A stretch of 40,759 bases of DNA from Xinfangfangia pollutisoli (GTDB lineage Bacteria > Pseudomonadota > Alphaproteobacteria > Rhodobacterales > Rhodobacteraceae), in the NCBI RefSeq assembly GCF_020179405.1, contig NZ_JAICBZ010000034.1:1-40759 (forward strand), written 5' to 3'. Each line of letters begins with the position of its first letter. The stretch's first letter is position 1. The notes under the pieces were generated by a model. The model was not told the DNA's origin and ran no database searches. It saw only the letters and a program-made list of their open reading frames with translations. The position numbers and the translations under genes were made by a program. Shown piece by piece: positions 1 through 9,144 of the stretch.

Positions 1-424
1 CATCCTTGCCGGTGCCCTGCACGGCGTCGCGCGACAGGCCGGCTTCGGCCATGGCCTTCTTGGCCGAGGGCGCATCCTCGACATCGGCGCGCGGCGTCAG
101 GGTTTCCGGCCCGGCGCCGGGCGAGCCCACGGCGGCGGCGGCTTCGGCCTTCGGCTCTTCCGCCTTGGCGGCGGGGGCGCTGGCGGCCGCGCCTTCGGTG
201 ACGATCGCCAGCCGCGCATTGGCGGCGACGGTCGTGCCTTCGGGCGCCAGGATTTCGGCCAGAACCCCGGCGACGGGCGAGGGCACTTCGACCGAAACCT
301 TGTCGGTTTCCAGTTCGCAGAGCATTTCGTCCTGCTTCACGGCATCGCCCGGCTTCTTGAACCAGGTCGAGACGGTCGCTTCGGACACGCTTTCGCCCAG
401 GGCGGGCACCATGACGTCGGTCAT
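1..424 (-). CDS. sucB: Dihydrolipoyl succinyltransferase E2 of 2-oxoglutarate dehydrogenase (N-terminal part)
   Basis: The first 141 residues are present; the rest runs off the left edge. E2 transfers the succinyl group from E1 through a swinging lipoyl arm to CoA in the TCA cycle. Residues 1-75 form a lipoyl domain beginning MTDVMVPALGESVSEATV. The motif ETDKVSVEV puts the lipoylated lysine at residue 42. An Ala/Pro/Glu-rich linker follows (about 78-115), then the beginning of the E3/E1-binding domain near PSAKKAMAEAGLSRD. The start codon lies 11 bp past the sucA stop, as the last gene of the sucC-sulfotransferase-lipoprotein-sucD-sucA-sucB run. The succinyltransferase identity, rather than pyruvate dehydrogenase E2, rests on the position directly after sucA. 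The catalytic domain is not visible. Confidence 0.95.
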   Translation of the reverse strand, partial: MTDVMVPALGESVSEATVSTWFKKPGDAVKQDEMLCELETDKVSVEVPSPVAGVLAEILAPEGTTVAANARLAIVTEGAAASAPAAKAEEPKAEAAAAVGSPGAGPETLTPRADVEDAPSAKKAMAEAGLSRDAVQGTGKD

Positions 425-435
425 CTTCAACTCCT

Positions 436-3402
436 TCAGGCGATGGTCAGCGCGGCATTGACCAGCGCGGTTTGTTCGGCCTTGTGGCGCGAGGCAAGGC
501 CCGTCGCCGGCGAGGCGCTGGCCATGCGGCCGGCGTAGCTGGGGCGGGTGGTCGCCCCGCGCAGCTTGGTGAGCAGGATTTCCAGCTCGGGTTCGATGAA
601 GCTCCAGGCGCCCTGGTTCTTCGGCTCTTCCTGGCACCAGACGATATCGGCATTCGGGAAGCGCGCCAGTTCGGCCGACAGCGCGATCGAGGGCACCGGA
701 TAGATCTGTTCCAGACGCAGCAGATAGACATCGTCCAGCCCGCGCGCGTCGCGCTCGGCCAAAAGGTCGTAATAGACCTTGCCCGACGAGATCACCACGC
801 GGCGGATATCGGCATCGGCCTTCAGCTTGGTGTCGGAATGGCCCTTCTGCGCATCGTCCCAAAGGACGCGGTGGAAGGTCGAGCCATCGGTGAAATCGGC
901 CGCATCCGAGACGCACATCGGATGGCGCAGCAGCGATTTCGGCGTCATCAGGATCAGCGGCTTGCGGAAGTCGCGATGCAGCTGACGGCGCAGGATGTGG
1001 AAGTAGTTGGCGGGCGTCGAGCAATTCGCCACGATCCAGTTCTCTTCCGCCGACAGTTGCAGGAAGCGTTCCAGCCGCGCCGAGGAATGTTCAGGCCCCT
1101 GGCCTTCGAAGCCATGCGGCAGAAGGACCACCAGCCCCGACATCCGCAGCCATTTCGATTCGCCCGAGTTCACGAACTGGTCGAACATGATCTGCGCGCC
1201 ATTGGCGAAATCGCCGAACTGGGCTTCCCACAGGGTCAGCGCATTGGGTTCGGCCAGCGAATAGCCGTATTCGAAGCCCAGGACCGCATATTCCGACAGC
1301 ATCGAGTCGATGACCTCATACCGCGCCTGGCCGGCCCGGATGTGGTTCAGCGGATAGTAGCGTTCCTCGGTGGCCTGATCGACCCAGCCGGAATGGCGCT
1401 GCGAGAAGGTGCCGCGGGTGCAGTCCTGCCCCGCCAGCCGCACCGGGAAGCCCTCGACCTGCAGCGAGCCGAAGGCCAGCGCCTCGGCGGTCGCCCAGTC
1501 AAAGCCGGTGCCGGTTTCGAACATCTTCTTCTTCGCGTCCAGCTGGCGCGCGACGGTCTTGTGCATCTCGAACCCGTCGGGCACCCGGGTCAGCGCCGCG
1601 CCGATTTCGGCAAAAGTGTCGGCCTTGATCCAGGTCTCGCCGCGCTGATAGCTGTCAAGCCCGGCGGTCTGCATGTTCTTCCAGCGCCCATCCAGCCAGT
1701 CGGCCTTGTTGGGCTTGAAGTTCTTGCCGGCCTCGTATTCCTCGTTCAGACGCGCCTGGAAGGCGGCCTTCATATCCTCGATCTCGCCTTCGGGGATCAG
1801 CCCGTCGGCCACCAGACGCTCGGTATAAAGCTGCAGCGTGGTCTTCTGCTTGCGGATGCGGTTGTACATCTGCGGGTTGGTGAACATCGGCTCGTCGCCT
1901 TCGTTGTGACCGAAGCGGCGGTAGCAGAAGATGTCGATCACCACGTCCTTGTGGAACTTCTGGCGATATTCGGTCGCGACCTTGGCGGCATGCACCACGG
2001 CTTCGGGATCGTCGCCGTTCACATGGAAGATCGGCGCCTCGACCATCAAAGCGATGTCGGTCGGATAGGGCGAGGTGCGCGAGAAATGCGGCGCCGTGGT
2101 GAAGCCGATCTGGTTGTTCACGATGATATGGATGCAGCCGCCGGTGCGGTGGCCCTTGATGCCCGACAGTTGCAGGCATTCCGCCACCACGCCCTGGCCG
2201 GCAAAGGCCGCGTCGCCATGCAGAAGGATCGGCAGCACCGCGATGCGTTCGGCCGCGTCGTTGAACTGGTCCTGCTTGGCGCGCGCCTTGCCCAGGACGA
2301 CCGGGTTCACCGCTTCCAGGTGCGAGGGGTTCGCGGTCAGCGACAGGTGGACGGTATGGCCGTCAAAGGTGCGGTCCGACGAGGCGCCGAGGTGATATTT
2401 CACGTCGCCCGACCCGTCGACATCCTCGGGCTTGTAGCTGCCGCCCTGGAATTCGTGGAAGATCGCCTTGTAGGGCTTCATCAGCACATTGGCCAGAACG
2501 TTCAGCCGGCCGCGATGCGGCATGCCGATGACGATTTCCTTCACGCCCAGATTGCCGCCGCGCTTTATGATCTGTTCCATCGCCGGGATCAGCGCCTCGG
2601 CGCCGTCCAGGCCAAAGCGCTTGGTGCCCATGTACTTGACATGAAGGAACTTCTCGTAGCCCTCGGCTTCGACCAGCTTGTTCAGAATGGCCTTGCGGCC
2701 TTCGCGGGTGAAGGCGATTTCCTTGCCGTAGCCTTCGATCCGTTCCTTCAGCCAGCCGGCCTGTTCGGGATCCGAGATATGCATGTATTGCAGCGCGAAC
2801 GTGCCGCAATAGGTGCGCTTCAGGATCGCCACGATCTGGCGCATCGAGGCATGCGACAGGCCCAGAACCTGGTCGATGAAGATCGGCCGGTCCATGTCGG
2901 CTTCGCTGAAGCCGTAGGAGGCCGGGTCCAGTTCGGGATGCGGGGTCTTTTCGGCCAGGCCCAGCGGATCGAGGTCGGCGGCCAGATGGCCGCGGATCCG
3001 GTAGGCGCGGATGATCATCAGGGCGCGGATCGAATCGATCACGGCGCGCTGCAGCTGCGCTTCGGTCAGGTTGACGCCCGCCTCGGCGGCCTTGTCGGCG
3101 ATCTTCTTGCCGGCGGCCTTGGCCTCTTTCGCGGGCGGCGCCGGCCATTCGCCGGTCAGCGCGGCGGTCAGGTCATCGACAGGGGCGGGCGGCCAGTCGG
3201 CGCGCGCCCAGGACGGGCCGGCCGCGGCGGCGCGGGCATCGCGTTCGGTATCGCCCAGCGCCCGGAAGAATTCGGCCCATTGCGCATCGACCGAATTCGG
3301 ATCGGCGGCATAACGGGCCTGCAGCTGGTCGACGTAATCGGCATTGGCCCCATCGAGGAAGGACGAGGCGGTGAAGGCGGCGGTGGGGGATTGGTCGGTC
3401 AT
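436..3402 (-). CDS. sucA: 2-oxoglutarate dehydrogenase E1 component
   Basis: This 988-aa thiamine-diphosphate enzyme decarboxylates 2-oxoglutarate and passes the succinyl unit to the E2 lipoyl arm. The length is normal for the family. The N-terminal E2-binding segment (FLDGANADYVDQLQARY, about 15-31) is present. The signature GMPHRGRLN lies at 293-301. The ThDP-binding region runs from GDAAFAGQG (about 396) to VNNQIGFTT (about 428-436), matching the usual GD-x(n)-NN pattern. The C-terminal half carries the transketolase-type pyrimidine domain with FSQRHSGW. It sits 112 bp downstream of sucD and 11 bp upstream of sucB. The gap before sucD carries two small hairpins. A 1017-aa open frame on the opposite strand is a GC-rich shadow. 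Confidence 0.98.
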   Translation of the reverse strand: MTDQSPTAAFTASSFLDGANADYVDQLQARYAADPNSVDAQWAEFFRALGDTERDARAAAAGPSWARADWPPAPVDDLTAALTGEWPAPPAKEAKAAGKKIADKAAEAGVNLTEAQLQRAVIDSIRALMIIRAYRIRGHLAADLDPLGLAEKTPHPELDPASYGFSEADMDRPIFIDQVLGLSHASMRQIVAILKRTYCGTFALQYMHISDPEQAGWLKERIEGYGKEIAFTREGRKAILNKLVEAEGYEKFLHVKYMGTKRFGLDGAEALIPAMEQIIKRGGNLGVKEIVIGMPHRGRLNVLANVLMKPYKAIFHEFQGGSYKPEDVDGSGDVKYHLGASSDRTFDGHTVHLSLTANPSHLEAVNPVVLGKARAKQDQFNDAAERIAVLPILLHGDAAFAGQGVVAECLQLSGIKGHRTGGCIHIIVNNQIGFTTAPHFSRTSPYPTDIALMVEAPIFHVNGDDPEAVVHAAKVATEYRQKFHKDVVIDIFCYRRFGHNEGDEPMFTNPQMYNRIRKQKTTLQLYTERLVADGLIPEGEIEDMKAAFQARLNEEYEAGKNFKPNKADWLDGRWKNMQTAGLDSYQRGETWIKADTFAEIGAALTRVPDGFEMHKTVARQLDAKKKMFETGTGFDWATAEALAFGSLQVEGFPVRLAGQDCTRGTFSQRHSGWVDQATEERYYPLNHIRAGQARYEVIDSMLSEYAVLGFEYGYSLAEPNALTLWEAQFGDFANGAQIMFDQFVNSGESKWLRMSGLVVLLPHGFEGQGPEHSSARLERFLQLSAEENWIVANCSTPANYFHILRRQLHRDFRKPLILMTPKSLLRHPMCVSDAADFTDGSTFHRVLWDDAQKGHSDTKLKADADIRRVVISSGKVYYDLLAERDARGLDDVYLLRLEQIYPVPSIALSAELARFPNADIVWCQEEPKNQGAWSFIEPELEILLTKLRGATTRPSYAGRMASASPATGLASRHKAEQTALVNAALTIA

Positions 3403-3430
3403 GGGGTCACCTCAGGGGGACGGGATCGGG

Positions 3431-3479
3431 CGAGTTTTCCGCGAAAACTCGGGGTCTTCGGATTTTCGACGAAAATCCG
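3431..3479. repeat. Two short hairpins in the sucD-sucA gap
   Basis: There are two perfect stem-loops, each with 9-bp arms and a 3-nt loop. The first has arms CGAGTTTTC (3431-3439) and GAAAACTCG (3443-3451). The second has arms CGGATTTTC (3459-3467) and GAAAATCCG (3471-3479). Both share the TTTTC-NNN-GAAAA core with the hairpin at 33770-33790. They lie in the transcribed spacer between sucD and sucA, so they may act on mRNA stability or partial termination. That role is an inference. Confidence 0.7.
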
Positions 3480-3514
3480 GGGCGGCGGGCCAGCGGTCTG
3501 GCCCGCCCGCAGGA

Positions 3515-4399
3515 TCAGCCCTTGATCGCCTTCAGCACGGCTTCGCCCAGATGGGCGGGGCTGTCGGCAACGACGATGCCGGCCGATTTCATCGCTTCGA
3601 TCTTCGAGCCGGCATCGCCCTTGCCACCGGCGACGATGGCGCCGGCGTGTCCCATGCGGCGGCCCGGAGGCGCGGTGCGGCCGGCGATGAAGCCCGCGGT
3701 CGGCTTCCAGCGGCCCTTCTTCTTTTCGTCGGCCAGGAATTGCGCGGCCTCTTCTTCGGCCGAGCCGCCGATTTCGCCGATCATGATGATCGAATGGGTT
3801 TCCGGGTCGGCCAGGAACATTTCCAGCACGTCGATATGTTCGGTGCCCTTGATCGGGTCGCCGCCGATGCCCACGGCCGAGGACTGGCCCAGGCCCACAT
3901 CGGTGGTCTGCTTCACCGCCTCATAGGTCAGCGTGCCCGAGCGCGACACGACGCCGACCGAACCGACCGAGAAGATCGAGCCCGGCATGATGCCGATCTT
4001 GCACTGGTTCGGCGTCATCACGCCGGGGCAGTTCGGCCCGATCAGCCGCGACTTCGAATTGATCAGCGCGCGCTTGACCTTCATCATGTCGAGGACCGGG
4101 ATGCCCTCGGTGATGCAGACGATCAGCGGGATCTCGGCGTCGATCGCTTCCAGGATGGAATCGGCGGCGAAGGGCGGCGGCACATAGATCGCCGAAGCGG
4201 TGGCGCCGGTTTTCGCGACCGCATCATGGACCGAATCGAAGACCGGCAGGCCCAGATGCTCGGACCCGCCCTTGCCCGGCGTCACGCCGCCGACCATTTG
4301 CGTGCCATAGGCGATGGCCTGTTCGGTGTGGAACGTGCCCTGGCTGCCGGTGATGCCCTGGCAGATGACCTTGGTGTTTTTGTCGACGAGAACGGCCAT
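3515..4399 (-). CDS. sucD: Succinate-CoA ligase (ADP-forming) alpha subunit
   Basis: This 294-aa subunit binds CoA and carries the phosphohistidine of succinyl-CoA synthetase, which makes ATP or GTP from succinyl-CoA. The N-terminal CoA-binding Rossmann domain shows [19 protein letters not shown] (11-29). [16 protein letters not shown] lies near 121-136. The phosphorylated histidine is H251 in [13 protein letters not shown]. The start has a strong ribosome site (AAGGAGG, 5 nt before ATG). Unlike the adjacent sucCD pair of many bacteria, it is separated from sucC by a sulfotransferase gene and a small lipoprotein gene, about 1.07 kb in all. It shares their strand and probably their transcript. 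Confidence 0.98.
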   Translation of the reverse strand: MAVLVDKNTKVICQGITGSQGTFHTEQAIAYGTQMVGGVTPGKGGSEHLGLPVFDSVHDAVAKTGATASAIYVPPPFAADSILEAIDAEIPLIVCITEGIPVLDMMKVKRALINSKSRLIGPNCPGVMTPNQCKIGIMPGSIFSVGSVGVVSRSGTLTYEAVKQTTDVGLGQSSAVGIGGDPIKGTEHIDVLEMFLADPETHSIIMIGEIGGSAEEEAAQFLADEKKKGRWKPTAGFIAGRTAPPGRRMGHAGAIVAGGKGDAGSKIEAMKSAGIVVADSPAHLGEAVLKAIKG

Positions 4400-4478
4400 C
4401 CGGGCCTCCTTCAGAATAGACGGTTCGGTTCAGCGGGCCCGGAGGCGCGCCGCAGCGGCGTGCGGGTCACCTGTCCCG

Positions 4479-4655
4479 TCAGGGGCAGGTGATGGTGATC
4501 TGGCCCCCATCGGTGGTGCCGGCCTGGGCCAGGGCCGATTGCTCGGCGCAGACCGCGTCAAGCGTTTCCTCGTGCTGCAGCTGACCGACGCCGGGGCCGC
4601 AGGCGGCAAGCGCCAGAAGCGTGAGAACAAGCGGGGGAAGGAAGGGCAGGCGCAT
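4479..4655 (-). CDS. Small lipoprotein in the suc operon
   Basis: This is a 58-codon gene. The product has a short basic start (MRLPF), a hydrophobic stretch and a lipobox LAAC, so Cys19 is the likely lipidated residue. The mature part is about 40 residues, with two further cysteines (DAVCAEQ and TITCP at the end). No family is recognised. The start lies 3 bp past the stop of the upstream sulfotransferase gene, which suggests translational coupling; sucD follows after 79 bp. The one-lipid-plus-two-cysteine layout resembles the three lipoproteins in the sdh operon of this window. The call rests on the signal peptide, the spacing and the lipobox. Confidence 0.7.
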   Translation of the reverse strand: MRLPFLPPLVLTLLALAACGPGVGQLQHEETLDAVCAEQSALAQAGTTDGGQITITCP

Positions 4656-4658
4656 GGT

Positions 4659-5423
4659 CTAGTGGTCCTTGCCGTAAAGGGAAAACGCGGCCGCCTGATC
4701 GGGGTCCAGCCCCAGGCGGTCGGCCATCCAAGTCTCGCAGACATCGAGGAAGGCATAGTCCTGTGCATACCAGCGCCGCAGGTTCTGCTGCCCGAGGGCC
4801 GAGATCGGCGGCGTGCCGGCATAGTCGTTGCGATGCGCGCGGACCGGATCGTCGGTCGGCGCGAAGGTGCCGCCATGATCGGCGCGGCGCAGGAATTCCA
4901 GGAAATCGGCGTCGAACCGTTCCTGCCGGATGATCCAGACCGGCGGGCGGGTGTGCAGGAAATACCCGATCGTCATCACCCACAGGCTTTGGTTCATCGC
5001 GGTATGCGAGATCGACAAGATGGCCTGGGTAGCGGCGCGTCCGGTTTCGCCCCCGGAAAACAGCGCCTCGGCCAGGTCATTGGCATGTTCGAACCGCTCG
5101 AAGGCGATCCGTTCGCCCGGGCGCCACTCGATATCGTTCAGCGGACGGCCCTTGCGGCGGCGCGAATAGAAGCTCGAGCGAAAGCGCGAGATCGGATCGC
5201 GGACCGAGAAGAAATAGCGCGCCTCGGGCGGAAGATGCAGCAGCAGTTCCAGATGGCCATGTTTGACGATCTTCGGGCCGCTGCCTTCCTGGTTCAGCAG
5301 GGTCGCGACATGGCCGATCTGCGTGCCGGCGGTCTTGCCGATATGCAGGAAATGCAGCGGCTCCGGCTGCGGCATCGGGGATGCCGCCTCCGGGTTGGTC
5401 TGCAGATGCGCGCCCTCGGTCAT
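4659..5423 (-). CDS. Sulfotransferase-family protein between sucC and sucD
   Basis: The protein has 254 residues and resembles PAPS-dependent sulfotransferases of the Sulfotransfer_2 type. LHFLHIGKTAGTQ (23-35) is the 5'-phosphosulfate loop with its lysine. YFFSVRDPISRFRSSFYSRR (70-89) is the 3'-phosphate-binding stretch with the RDP and following Ser/Arg residues. No signal peptide is seen, so it is probably cytoplasmic and its acceptor is unknown. A second ATG at 5375 (MPQPEPL) would shorten it by 16 residues. The GGAGG before that ATG is 11 nt away, so neither start is certain. It lies 43 bp after sucC and is coupled to the tiny lipoprotein. Nothing in the sequence explains its place in a TCA operon. 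Confidence 0.8.
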   Translation of the reverse strand: MTEGAHLQTNPEAASPMPQPEPLHFLHIGKTAGTQIGHVATLLNQEGSGPKIVKHGHLELLLHLPPEARYFFSVRDPISRFRSSFYSRRRKGRPLNDIEWRPGERIAFERFEHANDLAEALFSGGETGRAATQAILSISHTAMNQSLWVMTIGYFLHTRPPVWIIRQERFDADFLEFLRRADHGGTFAPTDDPVRAHRNDYAGTPPISALGQQNLRRWYAQDYAFLDVCETWMADRLGLDPDQAAAFSLYGKDH

Positions 5424-5466
5424 CTTCGCGTGTCCCTGGCCTTGCCCGGTTCAGCCCTTGCCCGCC

Positions 5467-6660
5467 TTAGCCCTTGACGGCCTTGACGATCTTTTGCGCC
5501 GCGTCCGACAGGTCATCGGCCGCGATCACGTTCAGGCCCGACTTGTTGATGATGTCCTTGCCCAGCTGCACATTCGTGCCTTCCAGGCGGACCACCAGCG
5601 GAACCTTCAGCCCGACTTCCTTCACCGCGGCGATCACGCCCTCGGCGATGATGTCGCAGCGCATGATGCCGCCGAAGATGTTGACCAGGATGCCCTTCAC
5701 GTTCGGGTCCGAGGTGATGATCTTGAAGGCTTCGGTGACCTTTTCCTTCGTCGCGCCACCGCCCACATCCAGGAAGTTGGCCGGTTCGGCGCCGTAGAGC
5801 TTGATGATGTCCATCGTCGCCATGGCCAGGCCCGCGCCGTTGACCATGCAGCCGATTTCGCCATCGAGCGCGATGTAGTTCAGATCGAATTTCGACGCCG
5901 CCAGTTCCTTGGGGTCTTCCTCGGTCTCGTCGCGCAGTGCGGCGATGTCGGGGTGGCGGTAGATCGCATTGCCGTCAAAGCCCATCTTGGCGTCGAGCAG
6001 CTTCAGATTGCCGTCCTTCAACACGCAGAACGGGTTGATTTCCAGCATGTCCATGTCCTTGTCGACGAAGAGCTGGTACAGCTTCTTCACGATCTGGACG
6101 CATTGCTTGACCTGGTTGCCCTTCAGCCCCAGCGAGAAGGCGACGCGGCGGCCGTGGAAATCCTGCAGGCCGGTGGCCGGGTCGATGGTGATCGTCAGGA
6201 TCTTCTCGGGCGTCTCATGCGCGACGGTTTCAATGTCCATCCCGCCTTCGGTCGAGGCGACGATCGACACGCGCGAGGATTTGCGGTCGATCAGCAGCGC
6301 CAGATACAGCTCGCGCTCGATGTCGGAACCGTCTTCGATATAGATCCGGTTCACCTGCTTGCCGGCCGCGCCGGTCTGCACGGTCACCAGGGTGCGGCCC
6401 AGCATCTGGCGGGCGAATTCGGCGGCTTCCTCGACCGAGAAGGCCAGGCGCACGCCGCCCTTCTCGCCGGCTTCCGGCTCGACGAACTTGCCCTTGCCGC
6501 GGCCGCCGGCATGGATCTGCGACTTGACCACCCAGAGCGGCCCGTCCAGCTCACCGGCGGCGGTCTTGGCTTCTTCCGCCTTCAGCACGACCCGGCCGTC
6601 CGAGACGGGGATGCCGTAGCTGCGCAGAAGGGCCTTGGCCTGGTATTCGTGGATGTTCAT
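5467..6660 (-). CDS. sucC: Succinate-CoA ligase (ADP-forming) beta subunit
   Basis: This 397-aa ATP-grasp subunit binds nucleotide and succinate and pairs with SucD. The N-terminus [20 protein letters not shown] is typical. The ATP-grasp region includes [20 protein letters not shown] (43-62). The C-terminal flavodoxin-like domain shows [15 protein letters not shown], and the conserved [18 protein letters not shown] lies close to the end. It is the first gene of the suc operon. The 283 bp upstream contain a double palindrome (6770-6800) about 110 bp before the start. The ribosome site is poor compared with sucD, so the start is chosen by homology. Confidence 0.98.
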   Translation of the reverse strand: MNIHEYQAKALLRSYGIPVSDGRVVLKAEEAKTAAGELDGPLWVVKSQIHAGGRGKGKFVEPEAGEKGGVRLAFSVEEAAEFARQMLGRTLVTVQTGAAGKQVNRIYIEDGSDIERELYLALLIDRKSSRVSIVASTEGGMDIETVAHETPEKILTITIDPATGLQDFHGRRVAFSLGLKGNQVKQCVQIVKKLYQLFVDKDMDMLEINPFCVLKDGNLKLLDAKMGFDGNAIYRHPDIAALRDETEEDPKELAASKFDLNYIALDGEIGCMVNGAGLAMATMDIIKLYGAEPANFLDVGGGATKEKVTEAFKIITSDPNVKGILVNIFGGIMRCDIIAEGVIAAVKEVGLKVPLVVRLEGTNVQLGKDIINKSGLNVIAADDLSDAAQKIVKAVKG

Positions 6661-6769
6661 GTCGCAAGCCCCGCAGGTTCAGGATTTTGTCGCTTTCTGG
6701 CACAGATCGGACCCTGTTCCCAAGGCCTAAGACGGCAGGGGCGGCGAAAAGCCGCGAAAAAGCGACAAA

Positions 6770-6800
6770 TGTGATCACAGCTTGAAAAAGTGTGATCACA
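6770..6800. promoter_or_regulatory. 31-bp double palindrome upstream of sucC
   Basis: Two perfect copies of TGTGATCACA (6770-6779 and 6791-6800) are separated by 11 bp, so their centres are 21 bp (two helical turns) apart. The spacer contains CTTGAAAAAG on the plus strand. A matching element lies before sdhC at 15154-15184 with the same spacing and 27 of 31 identical positions. It is probably an operator for a dimeric regulator bound twice on one DNA face. It is not the spaced CRP/FNR pattern (TGTGA-N6-TCACA). The regulator is unknown. Confidence 0.7.
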
Positions 6801-6943
6801 AGCCCGAATCCGACCGGCGGCGTGCTGCGGCGCAGCAGTCGGAACCGCCCCGCGACGCTTGCGCTAACGTGATTCGCCGGCCCGCGCGAGAGGGCGGCCA
6901 AGGCGCGCCCGCGGCCCCCCCTTTGCGCGGCCGGCGCGGCAAA

Positions 6944-8134
6944 TCAGTTGAAGAAAATCGCGAAAAGCATCGCGTCGCCCTGCACCAGACGCTCGAACTC
7001 GCGCCAGCTGTCGGTGCGCATCCGCGGCCCCTTGCGCGCATAGGGCAGGAAGGCTTCGCCCTGCACCAGCCCGACCAGATCCAGCCGCGGCGGGCTGTCG
7101 AACAGCTTGGCCAGGTCGATCCCCGCCTCGGCGCCATAGCGCCAATGCGGGATCAGGATCTCGCCCTTCAGCGCCGCCTCGGCATCGGCCAGGATCGCCT
7201 GCCAATGCGCGGCCGTGCCGGACGGCATGATCAGACCCAGGGCCGAGGCCTGGCCTTCGGCGGGCACCCATTCGCGATCATTGTCGGTTTCGGCCGCGGC
7301 CAGGGCCCAGAAGCGGCGATTTTCGGTGATCATCGACAGAAGATGCGCATGCGCGGCGCGGGCGCGGGCGGGGTCGGGCTCTTGCGCCAGGGCGCGCAGG
7401 ATCATCGCCACCCGGTCGACCTGGCGGCCGAACATCATGTCAAAGGCATTCTCGGGCGGGGTGTCGCCCCAAAGCGCATACATCTTCTCCGAGGCGGTGG
7501 CGATCCGGTCCACCGCGGGGCCCGGATCATAGGCCAGCGCCACTTCGGTGAAGGCCGACAGCAGATGCGTATAGGCCGACAGCCAGGCCGCATCGGCGGT
7601 GTCGAAGCGCACCACCGGCCCCTCGGGACCCATGCCGATGCCGCCGCCCAGCATCTGGCCCGCCACGGCGGCGATGTCTTCGCCCGCGTCGCGGGTGCCG
7701 TTCAGGTTGATGTCGAACCACAGGTCGGCGAGGGCGATTTCCAGCGCGAAATCCTGCGGGCCCAGCGTGGTCAGCGCCGCGCGGGCGGCATCCATGTCAT
7801 CCGCGATCCCGGTCAGAAGCGCGGTCAGGTCGGCGCCGGTGAAGGGGCGGGCCTGGGGGTTTTCCGGGATCGGCAGGCGCAGGATCGGCAGTTCCGACCA
7901 ATCGGCGCGCATGCCGGTCTGCCAGCGCAGCTGCAGCGCGCGTTCGACCCCGCGCAGGAAGCGCAGGCCGGCCAGCGCGTAAAGATCGGGGGGCTTCGGC
8001 GCATCGAGCGCGGCCAGCCGCGCCTCGGTGGCGGCGATGCCGGTCTGGGCGATCTCGGCCGAGATCGGCGAGCGGTCGGCCTGGGCGATGCCGGGCAAAA
8101 GGGCGACAAGACTGGCAATCAGCAAGCGGCGCAT
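6944..8134 (-). CDS. Exported protein of unknown function with an EF-hand-like loop
   Basis: The product has 396 residues. It starts with a signal peptide (MRRLLIASLVALLPGIAQA) and is therefore probably periplasmic. The ATG at 8134 is chosen because an AAGGAAG ribosome site lies 6 nt before it; an ATG at 8152 lacks one. A loop DINLNGTRDAGED fits the spacing of a calcium-binding EF-hand or dockerin loop. The rest is helical, Ala/Leu-rich and not assigned to a family. It lies downstream of and in the same direction as the methyltransferase gene. It ends 143 bp before the double palindrome and 283 bp before the sucC start. Confidence 0.75.
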   Translation of the reverse strand: MRRLLIASLVALLPGIAQADRSPISAEIAQTGIAATEARLAALDAPKPPDLYALAGLRFLRGVERALQLRWQTGMRADWSELPILRLPIPENPQARPFTGADLTALLTGIADDMDAARAALTTLGPQDFALEIALADLWFDINLNGTRDAGEDIAAVAGQMLGGGIGMGPEGPVVRFDTADAAWLSAYTHLLSAFTEVALAYDPGPAVDRIATASEKMYALWGDTPPENAFDMMFGRQVDRVAMILRALAQEPDPARARAAHAHLLSMITENRRFWALAAAETDNDREWVPAEGQASALGLIMPSGTAAHWQAILADAEAALKGEILIPHWRYGAEAGIDLAKLFDSPPRLDLVGLVQGEAFLPYARKGPRMRTDSWREFERLVQGDAMLFAIFFN

Positions 8135-8231
8135 CGGGGGCTTCCTTCGCATTTGAAGCCGCAGGATGGGCGGCGGGGCGCCGCGGGTCAAGCCGAAGCA
8201 GGGTCGGGGATGGCTGACCCCGCGGCATGCC

Positions 8232-8891
8232 TCACGCAGGCGAGAGAACGGCAAGGCATTGGCCGCGCGGCAAAATCAGATCGCGCCAGGCCAGGGTGAA
8301 GCCGGCCGCCTGCGCCTCGGCCTGAACCTCGGCGCGATGGCGGTGCCAGGGCGGGCGGTTGGGATGGGTCACCACGCCGTCGCGCTGGCGGAAGGGGCCG
8401 GGCGGGCCTTCGGGGGCCAGGAACAGCGTCAAAAGCAGCGCCTTCAGGGCCGGAAACCGCGCGCGGACCGAGGCCAGGGCCGGCGGCAGAGCGCCCGGTG
8501 GCAGATGGGTGAAGACGCCCCAGGCGATGGCGAAGTCGATGGTTTCGGGCAGGCCGGGAAAGGCGAAATCGGCATCCTCGACCAGCTGATCCGCGGGCAG
8601 GCGGGCCTTGTCGGCCAGTTCCACCTCATAGCCGCGGCGCATCAGCGCGCCCGAGGCATCGGTGCCCCAGTAATGACCGGGATCGAGGAAGGGCACCGCC
8701 ATATGGCCCAGCCGCAGCGACCCGCAGCCGATGTCCAGCAGCTGGTGCTGCGGCCGCAGCCCCTCGGCCAGAAGGCAGGCCATCTGCGCCTCGGCGGTTT
8801 CTTCCCAGCGGCCGCCCACGATGTCGCGATGTTTCCCCGCGGCCAGCGCCTTGTCGTAGAAGCCGGGGGCGAGATAGGGCGAAAGCGTCAC
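8232..8891 (-). CDS. Class I SAM-dependent methyltransferase
   Basis: The protein has 219 residues. LLDIGCGSLRLGHMAV fits motif I of class I methyltransferases, the glycine-rich SAM loop, followed by HYWGTDAS, whose acidic residue would bind ribose. The segment IDFAIAWGVFTHLPPGALPP fits motifs IV-V. The substrate cannot be told. The start is a GTG 10 bp after the stop of the small basic-protein gene, with only a weak ribosome site; no in-frame ATG lies close, so GTG is accepted. It probably shares a transcript with its two neighbours. Confidence 0.8.
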   Translation of the reverse strand: MTLSPYLAPGFYDKALAAGKHRDIVGGRWEETAEAQMACLLAEGLRPQHQLLDIGCGSLRLGHMAVPFLDPGHYWGTDASGALMRRGYEVELADKARLPADQLVEDADFAFPGLPETIDFAIAWGVFTHLPPGALPPALASVRARFPALKALLLTLFLAPEGPPGPFRQRDGVVTHPNRPPWHRHRAEVQAEAQAAGFTLAWRDLILPRGQCLAVLSPA

Positions 8892-8901
8892 GGGCCGCGC
8901 T

Positions 8902-9051
8902 TTACGAGGGCTTCTGCGCCGCCGCCTTCATCCGGGCCAGCAGGGCCGATTTGTCGGGCGCCTTGGTCTTGGGCGCGCCTTTCTGGGCGCCGCGCTTGGC
9001 CTTGGGGGCGGGCTTGGCGGACGGGCTGCCGCCGGATTTGGAATAGTCCAT
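8902..9051 (-). CDS. 49-aa lysine/alanine/proline-rich basic protein
   Basis: A very good ribosome site (GAGGAGG, 5 nt before ATG) supports this short gene. The product begins MDYSKSGGSPSAKPAPKAK and is rich in Lys, Ala and Pro, ending ALLARMKAAAQKPS. It looks unstructured with a short C-terminal helix. From memory, similar short basic proteins occur in Rhodobacterales genomes as hypothetical proteins. It precedes the methyltransferase gene by 10 bp. Function is unknown; nucleic-acid or membrane-surface binding is conceivable from its charge only. Confidence 0.7.
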   Translation of the reverse strand: MDYSKSGGSPSAKPAPKAKRGAQKGAPKTKAPDKSALLARMKAAAQKPS

Positions 9052-9144
9052 CTGGGCCTCCTCGGGAGATTTCCCAAGGGGATGCCGGATTCCGGCGGCG
9101 GGGGCAATGGGGGTTGATCCGGGGGTGGCGCTTCGGGGCTGGCG

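Noticed and set aside
472-3525. A 1017-aa open frame on the plus strand opposite sucA
   Set aside because: It is the antisense shadow of a conserved 988-aa enzyme in GC-rich DNA. Its product is Arg/Gly-rich with no recognisable domain and no ribosome site.
6551-6901. 116-aa minus-strand open frame across the sucC promoter region
   Set aside because: It overlaps the sucC start out of frame, lacks a ribosome site and would cover the double palindrome; not a gene.
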